64,000 bases of DNA from Vibrio mexicanus. Its GTDB lineage: Bacteria > Pseudomonadota > Gammaproteobacteria > Enterobacterales > Vibrionaceae. Below are positions 19,896 through 28,847 of this stretch, in pieces. The DNA lies in contig NZ_JYJP01000143.1 of assembly GCF_001012815.1 (NCBI RefSeq), positions 88,549 to 152,548 of the forward strand, read 5' to 3'. Below the pieces are notes generated by a model. The model saw nothing but the letters and a program-made list of their open reading frames with translations. It did not search any database and was not told the origin of the DNA. How positions within the stretch are numbered: position 1 is the stretch's first letter; each line of letters opens with the position of its first letter. Both the position numbers and the translations under genes were made by a program.

Positions 19896-20769
19896 TGGCA
19901 ACTTACTACGTTGGAATTGATGGCGGCGGCACTTCTTGCCGTGCACGAATTCGTGATGAACAAGGTCTTCTTGTCGGCGAAGGGAAAAGTGGTAGTGCAA
20001 TATTCTATTAGGTGTAGAGGTAGCAATGGCCTCTATCACTGAAGCGATTACGATTGCAGCAGCACAAGGTGGGCTAACAACATCCCACTTTGGTCAAATG
20101 CATTTAGGTCTTGCGCTGGCTGGCGCGGAGCAAAAAAACGCTTGGGTTAAGTTCATGGAATTGGAACACCCATTCGCAAGTGTCACCCTTAACACCGACG
20201 CTTACGGCGCATGCATTGGAGCCCATAACGGTGAAGATGGTGCGATCATGATTGGTGGTACTGGGTCTTGCGGTATTTACATTCAAGGATCGGAGCAGTT
20301 TGTCGTCGGTGGGCGTGAGTTTCCGATTTCAGACCAAGGTGGTGGTGCCGTTATGGGACTACGCCTGATTCAGCAAGTACTGTTATCTGTTGATGGCATC
20401 GTGCCAAAAACGGAACTAGCACAACATGTACTAAACCACTTTGATGACAATGTTGACGCAATTGTTGACTGGTCAAAAACAGCCATACCTAAAGATTATG
20501 GTCAATTCTCTCCAGCAATTTTCGAGTATGCCAACCTAGGTGACAGCTTGGCGATGGAAATGTTAAAGCAAACAGCTAGTGACATTGAGATGTTTCTTAT
20601 CGCTCTAAATCGCAAAGGGGCCACTCGCATTTGTTTAATGGGAAGCATCGCAGAGCGAATCAAAGCATGGTTATCGCCTCCAGTTCAAAACTGGATCGTT
20701 GAACCACAATTCGATGCTATTGAAGGTGCCATCATGTTTGCTGGCAAACCAGAACATAATCTGTATTAG
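19895..20769 (+). CDS. gspK: Glucosamine-specific kinase GspK-like (BadF/BadG family), one frameshift
   Basis: ATP-dependent amino-sugar kinase of the BadF/BadG/BcrA/BcrD fold. The V. cholerae gene at this position encodes a glucosamine-specific kinase; N-acetylglucosamine kinase is the common database label. Motifs: phosphate loop GIDGGGTSCRARI at the N-terminus, then GGTGSCGIYI and SDQGGGAVMG. The frame breaks near 20000, where GCAATATT replaces an expected GCAAATATT. Adding one A joins the parts into 291 residues. The ATG at 19895 overlaps the GH9 stop (TAATG), coupling a glucosaminidase with a glucosamine kinase. Confidence 0.85.
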
Positions 20770-20781
20770 GGAGAGACCATT

Positions 20782-22695
20782 ATGAACTACCGTATTGATT
20801 TAGCCGTCCTCTCCGAGCAAAAACAATTCTGCCGGTTTGGACTTACTTTGCACAACCTGAGTGACCAAGACGTCACTGACTGGTCTATTGAATTTCTGAT
20901 GGATCTGTTTATCCAACCAGACAGCATTACTCATGGCGAGTTAACTCAGATTGGTAGCTACTGTTTACTCAAACCTGAACTCGACGTATTGAAGGCAAAC
21001 CATCACTTCTATTGTGAGTTCAGCATCAAAACGACACCGCTTCGTTTCTACACTGATGGCCTAAAAGATGCGGCGCTTGTTTGCGGTGCTCCTGCGCAAC
21101 GCCACCAAATTGCATTGACTCCAATTGCGCTGGCTTCACCACTCAAAAACAGAGCTGAAGTACACCCTGTTATTGCAAGCGATCTGCCAATCATTCCTAA
21201 GCCGAAGTCAATTAAGCAAACGGAAGGGACTTATAGCCTAACCTCTACAAGCCAAATCACCATTCACTCTGAAATTGCAGAAAAAGCGGCGAAATGGTTA
21301 GACGGTGAGTTGATCAGTCTGTTTGGCTTCAAAGCAAACTCAATTGGTAAGAGCGACATTGTATTCAAGGCAAACCCTACCCTAGACGAAGGCGCCTATC
21401 ATCTTGTAGTGAACGCTCAAGGTATTTCTTTGGAGTCCGGTTCTTCTCTGGGCTTTGTCCACGCAAGTGCCACTTTATTGCAAATCGTAAAACCGATTGA
21501 CGGTACTAACGACCTAACCGTTCCCTATATTGATATTCGTGACGAACCTCGCTTCAAATACCGCGGCATGATGTTGGATTGTTCACGTCACTTCCATCCG
21601 GTCGAGCGTGTTAAACGTCTAATCAATCATTTAGCGCATTACAAGTTTAACACCTTCCATTGGCACTTAACCGATGATGAAGGCTGGCGAATTGAAATTA
21701 AATCCTTGCCTCAGTTAACTGAGATTGGTGGTTGGCGTGGCAGCGACCATGTGCTTGAGCCGCAATTCAGTACGCTGATTGGCACACATGGCGGCTTCTA
21801 TACGCAAGAAGAGATCAAGCAGGTTATCGAATACGCTCTCGAGCGTGGCATCACCATCATTCCTGAGATCGACGTACCTGGTCACTGTCGTGCAGCTATT
21901 CAAGCACTGCCGGAGATGCTGATTGATCCTGAAGACAAATCGGCTTACCGCAGTGTTCAGAACTATACCGACAACGTGTTATCACCGGCTATTGAGGGCA
22001 CGTACGAGTTTCTCGACAAAGTGCTTACCGAAGTTGCAGAGCTCTTCCCTGCGAAATGGGTACACATTGGCGCAGACGAAGTGCCAGATGGTGTGTGGGT
22101 CGATAGTCCAAAATGCCATAAATTAATGGTTGAACACGGCTACCAAGATATCAAAGAGCTCCAAGGTCATCTTCTGCGCTACGCAGAGCAGAAGCTTCGC
22201 TCTCTAGGTAAGCGCATGGTTGGCTGGGAAGAAGCTCAGCACGGCAACAAAGTGAGTAAAGATACTGTGATTTACTCATGGTTGAGCGAAGAAGCGGCTC
22301 TAAACTGCGCCAAACAGGGCTTTGACGTGATTTTGCAGCCAGGTCAAATGACTTACCTAGATATGGCACAAGATTACTCACCAGAAGAACCAGGCGTCGA
22401 TTGGGCGAATGTGATTCCTCTAGAACAAGCTTACCGTTATGAACCACTGGCGGAAGTGCCAGACAACGATCCAATTCGCAAGCGCATCTTAGGCATCCAG
22501 TGTGCATTATGGTGCGAAATTGTTACCAACCAAGATCGTATGGATTACATGGTCTTCCCACGTTTAAGTGCACTAGCCGAAGCGTGTTGGACTCATAAAT
22601 CTGCACGAGACTGGGATGATTACTTAACACGGTTAAAAGGTCACTTACCTCTGCTGGATATTCAGCAAGTTAACTACCGAAACCCGTGGAAATAA
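20782..22695 (+). CDS. GH20 beta-N-acetylhexosaminidase (cytoplasmic)
   Basis: Removes terminal GlcNAc from chitin oligosaccharides. An N-terminal beta-sandwich domain (about 1-130) is followed by the GH20b domain (about 135-265) and the catalytic barrel, with FNTFHWHLTDDEGWRIEI and the catalytic pair Asp432-Glu433 in HIGADEVPDGVW. The C-terminal part has DVILQPGQMTYLDMAQ. No signal peptide is seen, which fits an intracellular role after import. It starts 12 bases after the kinase stop with a GGGAGAG ribosome site. Confidence 0.92.
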   Translation: MNYRIDLAVLSEQKQFCRFGLTLHNLSDQDVTDWSIEFLMDLFIQPDSITHGELTQIGSYCLLKPELDVLKANHHFYCEFSIKTTPLRFYTDGLKDAALVCGAPAQRHQIALTPIALASPLKNRAEVHPVIASDLPIIPKPKSIKQTEGTYSLTSTSQITIHSEIAEKAAKWLDGELISLFGFKANSIGKSDIVFKANPTLDEGAYHLVVNAQGISLESGSSLGFVHASATLLQIVKPIDGTNDLTVPYIDIRDEPRFKYRGMMLDCSRHFHPVERVKRLINHLAHYKFNTFHWHLTDDEGWRIEIKSLPQLTEIGGWRGSDHVLEPQFSTLIGTHGGFYTQEEIKQVIEYALERGITIIPEIDVPGHCRAAIQALPEMLIDPEDKSAYRSVQNYTDNVLSPAIEGTYEFLDKVLTEVAELFPAKWVHIGADEVPDGVWVDSPKCHKLMVEHGYQDIKELQGHLLRYAEQKLRSLGKRMVGWEEAQHGNKVSKDTVIYSWLSEEAALNCAKQGFDVILQPGQMTYLDMAQDYSPEEPGVDWANVIPLEQAYRYEPLAEVPDNDPIRKRILGIQCALWCEIVTNQDRMDYMVFPRLSALAEACWTHKSARDWDDYLTRLKGHLPLLDIQQVNYRNPWK

Positions 22696-22797
22696 ACCAA
22701 TTTGTTCAAGCCTAACCCTACATTAATTTGGCTTGGCAGTTTTCACTAGCATGAGTTTTAGCTGCGTTGCTTGCAGCTTATTAAAAAGGAAATGACA

Positions 22798-25203
22798 ATG
22801 AAATACGGCTATTTCGATAACGACAATCGTGAATACGTCATCACTCGACCAGATGTTCCAGCGCCATGGACTAACTACCTAGGCACGGAAAAATTCTGTA
22901 CTGTTATCTCTCATAACGCAGGTGGTTACTCGTTCTACAACTCACCAGAGTACAACCGCGTTACTAAATTCAGACCAAACGCTACATTTGATCGTCCAGG
23001 ACACTACGTTTACCTGCGTGACGATGAAACAGGTGATTACTGGTCAATCTCATGGCAGCCAGTCGCGAAGAGCCTAGACGAAGCAAGCTACGAAGTTCGT
23101 CACGGCTTGTCTTACTCGAAATTCAAGTGTGAATACAACGGCATCACTGCAGAGAAAACGCTTTTCGTACCGAAAGGCGAAGATGCAGAAGTCTGGGATG
23201 TTGTGATCAAAAACACGTCTGATAAGCCACGCACTATCAGCGCATTTTCTTTTGTAGAATTCTCATTCAGCCACATCGCATCAGACAACCAAAACCATCA
23301 GATGTCTCTATACTCTGCTGGTACTGAGTACAAAGATGGCGTGATTGAGTACGATCTCTACTACAACACTAACGATTTTGAAGGTTTCTACTACCTAGCT
23401 TCAACATTCGACCCAGATTCATATGACGGTCAACGTGATAGCTTCCTTGGCCTATACCGTGATGAAGCAAACCCAATTGCGGTTGAACAAGGTAAGTGTA
23501 CTAACTCTGCTCAAACTTGTTACAACCACTGTGGTTCATTGCACAAGCAATTTGTTATCCAGCCTGGTGAAGAAGTACGTTTCGCATACGTGCTAGGTAT
23601 CGGTAAAGGTAACGGTGCTCGTCTACGTGAAAAGTACCAAGATCTTGCCAACGTAGATGCAGCATTTGCTGGCATCAAAGCTCACTGGGACGAGCGCTGT
23701 GATAAGTTCCAAGTGAAATCGCCAAACGAAGGTCTGGACACAATGATCAACGCTTGGACACTATACCAAGCAGAAACCTGTGTCGTTTGGTCTCGTTTTG
23801 CATCCTTCATCGAAGTAGGTGGCCGTACAGGTCTTGGTTACCGCGATACTGCGCAAGACGCAATCTCAGTACCACACGCGAACCCAGCCATGACTCGCAA
23901 GCGTATCGTTGATCTTCTTCGTGGGCAGGTTAAAGCGGGCTACGGTCTACACCTATTCGATCCAGATTGGTTCGATCCAGAAAAAGCAGACGTTGAACCA
24001 TCTAAGTCACCAACGGTTGTTCCAACACCTTCAGATGATGACAAGATCCACGGCATCGAAGACACATGTTCTGATGACCACCTATGGATCGTACCAACCA
24101 TCTGTAAGTACGTGATGGAAACAGGTGAGACCGAGTTCTTTGACGAAGTCATTCCATACGCAGACGGCGGTGAAGCAACCGTTTATGAGCACATGAAAGC
24201 CGCTCTAGATTTCTCAGCAGAATACGTGGGTCAAACAGGTATCTGTAAAGGTCTGCGTGCAGACTGGAACGACTGTCTAAACCTTGGTGGTGGTGAATCT
24301 TCAATGGTTTCATTCCTGCACTTCTGGGCACTTCAAGAGTTTATCGACCTTGCTAAGTACCGCGATGACCAAGCAGACGTTGATAAGTACACCACAATGG
24401 CTGAAGGCGTTCGCCAAGCGTGTGAAACTCACCTTTGGGATGACGAGGGTGGCTGGTACATCCGTGGTCTAACAAAAGATGGCGACAAGATCGGTACTGC
24501 GCAACAAACTGAAGGCCGTATCCACTTAGAGTCAAACACTCTTGCTGTTCTATCTGGCGCCGTTTCTCAAGAGCGTGGTGAGAAAGCGATGGATGCGGTT
24601 GACGAGAACCTATTCTCTGAGTACGGCTTGCACCTAAATGCACCATCATTTGCAACACCTAACGATGACATCGGTTTCGTAACGCGCGTATACCAAGGCG
24701 TTAAAGAGAATGGTGCAATCTTCTCGCACCCGAACCCATGGGCATGGGTAGCAGAAGCGAAGCTTGGCCGTGGTGACCGTGCAATGAAGTTCTACGATGC
24801 ACTAAACCCATACAACCAAAACGACATCATCGAGAAGCGGGTCGCTGAACCTTACTCATACGTACAGTTCATTATGGGTCGCGATCACCAAGATCACGGT
24901 CGTGCAAACCACCCATGGCTGACAGGTACTTCAGGTTGGGCTTACTTTGCCGTGACTAACTTCATCTTAGGTGTTCGTACTGGTTTCGATGGCCTAACAA
25001 TCGACCCATGTATCCCAACTTCATGGCCTGGCTTCGAGGTAACTCGTCAATGGCGCGGTGCGACTTACAACATCAAAGTTGAAAACCCAAGCTCTGTAAG
25101 CAAAGGCGTTAAGTCTATTACTGTAAACGGCCAAGCGGTTGAAGGCGCGGTTCCAGTACAAGCTGAAGGCAGTGTCAACGAAGTCGTTGTTGTACTTGGT
25201 TAA
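22798..25203 (+). CDS. chbP: GH94 N,N'-diacetylchitobiose phosphorylase
   Basis: Cytoplasmic enzyme that splits chitobiose with phosphate into GlcNAc-1-phosphate and GlcNAc, conserving the bond energy. The start MKYGYFDNDNREYV at 22798 has AAGGA before it and gives 801 residues, the length of the characterised V. proteolyticus enzyme. An N-terminal beta-sandwich leads into an (alpha/alpha)6 barrel with LGYRDTAQD and RADWNDCLN. The Asp of NDC is residue 492, which coincides with the known catalytic acid. It is separated from GH20 by 102 bases that contain a small hairpin (AGCTGC / GCAGCT). Confidence 0.95.
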   Translation: MKYGYFDNDNREYVITRPDVPAPWTNYLGTEKFCTVISHNAGGYSFYNSPEYNRVTKFRPNATFDRPGHYVYLRDDETGDYWSISWQPVAKSLDEASYEVRHGLSYSKFKCEYNGITAEKTLFVPKGEDAEVWDVVIKNTSDKPRTISAFSFVEFSFSHIASDNQNHQMSLYSAGTEYKDGVIEYDLYYNTNDFEGFYYLASTFDPDSYDGQRDSFLGLYRDEANPIAVEQGKCTNSAQTCYNHCGSLHKQFVIQPGEEVRFAYVLGIGKGNGARLREKYQDLANVDAAFAGIKAHWDERCDKFQVKSPNEGLDTMINAWTLYQAETCVVWSRFASFIEVGGRTGLGYRDTAQDAISVPHANPAMTRKRIVDLLRGQVKAGYGLHLFDPDWFDPEKADVEPSKSPTVVPTPSDDDKIHGIEDTCSDDHLWIVPTICKYVMETGETEFFDEVIPYADGGEATVYEHMKAALDFSAEYVGQTGICKGLRADWNDCLNLGGGESSMVSFLHFWALQEFIDLAKYRDDQADVDKYTTMAEGVRQACETHLWDDEGGWYIRGLTKDGDKIGTAQQTEGRIHLESNTLAVLSGAVSQERGEKAMDAVDENLFSEYGLHLNAPSFATPNDDIGFVTRVYQGVKENGAIFSHPNPWAWVAEAKLGRGDRAMKFYDALNPYNQNDIIEKRVAEPYSYVQFIMGRDHQDHGRANHPWLTGTSGWAYFAVTNFILGVRTGFDGLTIDPCIPTSWPGFEVTRQWRGATYNIKVENPSSVSKGVKSITVNGQAVEGAVPVQAEGSVNEVVVVLG

Positions 25204-25207
25204 TCAA

Positions 25208-25232
25208 ATAGGGCGCTAAATTAGCGCCCTAC
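25208..25232 (+). terminator. Hairpin after chbP
   Basis: Stem TAGGGCGCTAA / TTAGCGCCCTA followed by CTTTACT. The T tract is poor, so partial termination before the mutase gene is likely. Confidence 0.5.
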
Positions 25233-25338
25233 TTTACTCACCTTCATAACTGCCATTTCAATGTCATCAAATAGGCATAGAAAGGCTCTAGGGTTTAACA
25301 AAGAGCTAGGCACAAGGTGAACTTGAAAGGATTAAAGA

Positions 25339-26751
25339 ATGATTAAATTTGGTACAGGTGGCTGGCGTGCATTCATTGGTGAAGAGTTCACCAAAGACAA
25401 TGTTCGTTTAGTAGCGCAAGCCATTTCTAATATTATTAACGCAGAAAATGTCGCTGATAAAGGCTTTGTAGTGGGCTATGACCGACGTTTTCTATCAGAT
25501 AAAGCAGGCCGTTGGTTTGCCGAAGTACTTGCAGGCAACAACATTACCGTAAGCTTCATCGATAAATTTGTCCCAACTCCAATTGTCATGTTTAAGGCAA
25601 AAGAGATGGGCTGTGCATATTCAGCGTGTATCACCGCTTCTCACAACCCTGCCGATTACAACGGTATTAAGGTGTTTATCGAAGGCGGCCGTGATGCTGA
25701 CGAGATCATCACAGAGAAGATCGAGTCTCAAGTATCAACCCTCACTCAAGATCAAGTCACCAGCGTTGACTTTGAACAAGCGGTTGAAGACAAGCTGATC
25801 GACGTGATCAACCCGATGAACGAGTTTGTTGATTCGATCATCGACTTCATCGACATTGAAGCGATCAAAAAAGCCAACCTTCGTGTGCTAATCGATCCTA
25901 TGTTTGGTGTAGCAAAAAACGCGCTACAAACCGTATTGATCAATGGCCGCTGTGATGTAGACGTGATCAACGACGGCAAAAACCCGGACTTTGGTGGCTT
26001 GATGCCATCACCGAGTGCAGCAACCCTTTACCGTTTGAAGCACCTAGTTGCAGCCGAGGGCTATGACATTGGTATCGGTACCGATGGTGACGCTGACCGA
26101 CTTGGTATTATTGATGAAAAAGGCGACTTCATTCACCCGAATGAAGTGCTGATTCTTCTTTACTACTACCTACTAGAATACAAAGGCTGGAAAGGTTCAG
26201 TGGTGCGTAACATCGCAACCACACATATTCTCGACAAGATCGCAGCCGATCATGGTGAGAAGAGCTTTGAAGTTCCAGTTGGCTTTAAGCACATCAGCTC
26301 TCAAATGGAAGCCGATGATTCGCTTATTGGCGGTGAGAGCTCGGGCGGTTTAACTATCCGTGGTCATATCAAAGGTAAAGACGGCGTGTTCGCATCTAGC
26401 CTATTGGTTGAGATGATCTCGGTAACGGGTAAGAAGCTATCTGAGCTACTCGAAGAGATTTACTCTAAATACGGTTACGCATACACAGCGGAAGGCGATT
26501 GCACATTCAAAGCAAATCAAAAGCAGGCTCTGTATGACAAGATCTACGTAGAGAAACAGCTTCCAGATTTCGAATTTGAAATCGAAAAAGTCAGTTACGA
26601 AGATGGTGCGAAAGTGTACTTCAAGAACGGAGGTTGGGTTATTGCTCGATTCTCTGGTACTGAGCCACTACTTCGTATCTTTGCAGAGATGCAAGACAAA
26701 GACACTGCGGAACGTGTTCTTCAACAGGTAAAAGAGTTTCTTTCTCTTTAG
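25339..26751 (+). CDS. Phosphohexomutase (GlcNAc-1-P to GlcNAc-6-P step)
   Basis: Alpha-D-phosphohexomutase family protein with the phosphoserine loop TASHNP (Ser101), the metal loop GTDGDADRLG, the sugar loop GGESSGG and the phosphate loop RFSGTEPLLR, all four family motifs in order. Annotated generally as phosphoglucomutase/phosphomannomutase. Its place as last gene of the chitobiose block suggests it converts the GlcNAc-1-P made by the phosphorylase to GlcNAc-6-P for NagA; substrate preference is inferred. 470 residues, ribosome site AAGGA. Confidence 0.88.
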   Translation: MIKFGTGGWRAFIGEEFTKDNVRLVAQAISNIINAENVADKGFVVGYDRRFLSDKAGRWFAEVLAGNNITVSFIDKFVPTPIVMFKAKEMGCAYSACITASHNPADYNGIKVFIEGGRDADEIITEKIESQVSTLTQDQVTSVDFEQAVEDKLIDVINPMNEFVDSIIDFIDIEAIKKANLRVLIDPMFGVAKNALQTVLINGRCDVDVINDGKNPDFGGLMPSPSAATLYRLKHLVAAEGYDIGIGTDGDADRLGIIDEKGDFIHPNEVLILLYYYLLEYKGWKGSVVRNIATTHILDKIAADHGEKSFEVPVGFKHISSQMEADDSLIGGESSGGLTIRGHIKGKDGVFASSLLVEMISVTGKKLSELLEEIYSKYGYAYTAEGDCTFKANQKQALYDKIYVEKQLPDFEFEIEKVSYEDGAKVYFKNGGWVIARFSGTEPLLRIFAEMQDKDTAERVLQQVKEFLSL

Positions 26752-26797
26752 TTGTTACCACCCGCTCACCTGAGCACCCTATAGGTGAAGAACACTT

Positions 26798-26822
26798 GCC
26801 CGGCCTTGAGCCGGGCTTTTTT
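26798..26822 (+). terminator. Rho-independent terminator ending the chitobiose block
   Basis: Stem GCCCGGC / GCCGGGC with a five-base loop and six T, 46 bases after the mutase stop. Confidence 0.85.
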
Positions 26823-26917
26823 ATGTCTAATGATTTAGATGTAGTAACCCACTACTACCCATAAATGTAAATAGATTGTTAAGTTTGAACTCCAATTATC
26901 AAAAATGGAGATTGAGC

Positions 26918-27478
26918 ATGGCAAACGTACTAATTATCGCAGGCGACTTTGTTGAAGATTATGAACTGATGGTTCCGTTTCAAGCGCTGCAAATGGTTGG
27001 ACACCAAGTTGACGTTGTCTGCCCAGGAAAACAGATCGGTGAAACGATCAAAACCGCGATTCATGACTTTGAAGGCGATCAGACTTACACCGAGAAAGTT
27101 GGTCACCAGTTTAGCCTCAATGCAGATTTTGCTCACGTAGACGTTAATCAGTATGACGCCTTAGTAGTACCCGGTGGACGCGCTCCTGAATATCTGCGCT
27201 TGGATTCTCGAGTCATTGAAATCGTCCAAAGTTTTGCCAAGCAGCAAAAGCCTATCGCTGCAATTTGTCACGGCTCTCAGTTGCTCGCCGCCGCTAAAGT
27301 GATAGAAGGCAAGTCCATCTCTGCTTATCCAGCCTGTGCACCTGAAGTCACCTTAGCCGGCGCGACCTACGTCGAGCTTGAGATGGACCAAGCGACAACC
27401 GATGGTATCTTTATCACGGCTCCAGCTTGGCCCGCTCATCCAGCTTGGCTTGCACAGCTTCACGCACTACTCGACTAG
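26918..27478 (+). CDS. DJ-1/PfpI family protein
   Basis: Cytoplasmic protein of the class I glutamine-amidotransferase-like superfamily (PfpI, YhbO, DJ-1). The nucleophile elbow AAICHGSQLL holds the reactive Cys117, and VVPGGRAPEYLR precedes it. Members are associated with stress resistance; activities such as glyoxalase or protease are debated, and none can be assigned here. The ATG at 26918 (MANVLIIAGDFVEDYE) has TGGAG upstream and gives 186 residues; a TTG further upstream is unlikely. No operon link to the chitobiose genes is evident because a terminator intervenes. Confidence 0.88.
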   Translation: MANVLIIAGDFVEDYELMVPFQALQMVGHQVDVVCPGKQIGETIKTAIHDFEGDQTYTEKVGHQFSLNADFAHVDVNQYDALVVPGGRAPEYLRLDSRVIEIVQSFAKQQKPIAAICHGSQLLAAAKVIEGKSISAYPACAPEVTLAGATYVELEMDQATTDGIFITAPAWPAHPAWLAQLHALLD

Positions 27479-27546
27479 ACCAAAGGCGTAGTGAAACCTG
27501 CTCTAGGCTCACTATACTAAGTAAAAAAATCGAGTCAGGAAGGCAT

Positions 27547-27822
27547 ATGTGTGAAATTTATTCTGGAGCCGAGGAGCAACTTTTTGAGCTTAAATCGCGA
27601 TCAGTTCGAATTGACGGCGTAGTAACTAGCATAAGGCTAGAAGCCGTGTTCTGGAAAATAATTGAAGATATCGCGGCCGAAGCAGATATTTCCGTCGCGG
27701 AATTTTTGACTCAAATATATAACGAAGTGATTCAACAAAGAGGTGTGTTAGGTAACTTCACCTCTTTGTTGCGTGTCGCCTGCACCACCTATCTTAATGG
27801 TGGCAAGCGGTTAGAAATCTAA
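27547..27822 (+). CDS. Small ribbon-helix-helix domain protein
   Basis: 91-residue protein starting MCEIYSGAEEQLFELKSRSV after a CAGGAAGG ribosome site. The central part, SVRIDGVVTSIRLEAVFWKII, followed by a helix with ADISVAEFLTQIY, fits the RHH_4 type of ribbon-helix-helix domain found in short proteobacterial proteins. Such domains usually dimerise and bind DNA, but no target is known. Its stop codon overlaps the stop of the convergent fbpC, so both transcripts run into each other. Confidence 0.75.
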   Translation: MCEIYSGAEEQLFELKSRSVRIDGVVTSIRLEAVFWKIIEDIAAEADISVAEFLTQIYNEVIQQRGVLGNFTSLLRVACTTYLNGGKRLEI

Positions 27823-28847
27823 AAAGCCAGTACGCCCTTAGTTTCGATGTTAACCGACACCGCCTGTCCAATTGACAACGCTTCCGATGAGCTGGCAAAC
27901 AAGCGGCTACCGTTCGCATCAATCACATAGCGGCAGTGATCGCCCATGAACTGCTGTTCTAATACTCGAACTGAGCTATCTTCAACACTGCTAATCTGCA
28001 CATGTTGAGGTCGTAACAGTAACTCACACTCTTGGTGAAGATTAATATCAGTTTGAGCTTGTGCTTCGACAATACCTAACTCTGTTTCAAAACCAGATTC
28101 AGATACACGCGTCGCCTTCACATAGCTACCACCGCCCAAGAAGTCTGCGACAAACTTACTTGATGGTTGGAAATAAAGATCTGATGCAACACCGTACTGT
28201 TCAATCACACCGTGGTTCATTACCGCCATCTTGTCAGAAAACGCAAAAGCCTCTTCTCGGCTGTGCGTAACGAAAATGGCCGTCACACCCTGCTCTTTAA
28301 AGATCTTACGAATCTCACGGATAAGCTCATGACGCACTTGAGTATCGATATTCGAAAACGGTTCATCAAGAAGCAGTAAGTCTGGCTTGTAGGCAAGTGA
28401 ACGAGCAATGGCAACACGCTGCTGCTGACCACCGGATAGCTGGTGAGGGAAACGCTCTTTAAAGCCCGTCAAATGAACCAGTTCTAGCATTTCATCGACT
28501 TTGTCCAATTTCTCTTTTTCGCTTAAATCCTTTAAACCAAAAGAGATGTTTTGCGCCACTGTTAGGTGGGGGAACAAAGCGTAATCTTGGAAGATCATGC
28601 CAATATTTCGCTTCTCAGGGGCAACCCAATTATTACCATCGTCAATGGTCATGCAGTTCAGGCTCATGTTGCCTGAACTTAACGGAAGTAAGCCTGCAAT
28701 GGCTTTTAATAGTGTTGTTTTTCCGCAACCACTGGCACCCAGTAAGCAAACAATTTCGCCATGGTCGACTTCAAGAGACAAAGACTCTAAAACCGTCTGA
28801 GTTTCGTATTGACAAGTAAGATCACGAATAGAAAGTGCGCAACTCAT
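27819..28847 (-). CDS. fbpC: Ferric iron ABC transporter ATPase FbpC
   Basis: ATP-binding subunit of the FbpABC importer. It shows Walker A GASGCGKTT, the Q-loop IFQDYALFPHLT, the signature LSGGQQQR, Walker B LLLLDEPFSNID and the switch FVTHSREEA. The C-terminal regulatory part (about residues 240-342) fits the ferric-iron type. 342 residues. The start overlaps the fbpB stop by one base (TAATG), a sign of translational coupling. Confidence 0.92.
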   Translation of the reverse strand: MSCALSIRDLTCQYETQTVLESLSLEVDHGEIVCLLGASGCGKTTLLKAIAGLLPLSSGNMSLNCMTIDDGNNWVAPEKRNIGMIFQDYALFPHLTVAQNISFGLKDLSEKEKLDKVDEMLELVHLTGFKERFPHQLSGGQQQRVAIARSLAYKPDLLLLDEPFSNIDTQVRHELIREIRKIFKEQGVTAIFVTHSREEAFAFSDKMAVMNHGVIEQYGVASDLYFQPSSKFVADFLGGGSYVKATRVSESGFETELGIVEAQAQTDINLHQECELLLRPQHVQISSVEDSSVRVLEQQFMGDHCRYVIDANGSRLFASSSEALSIGQAVSVNIETKGVLAF

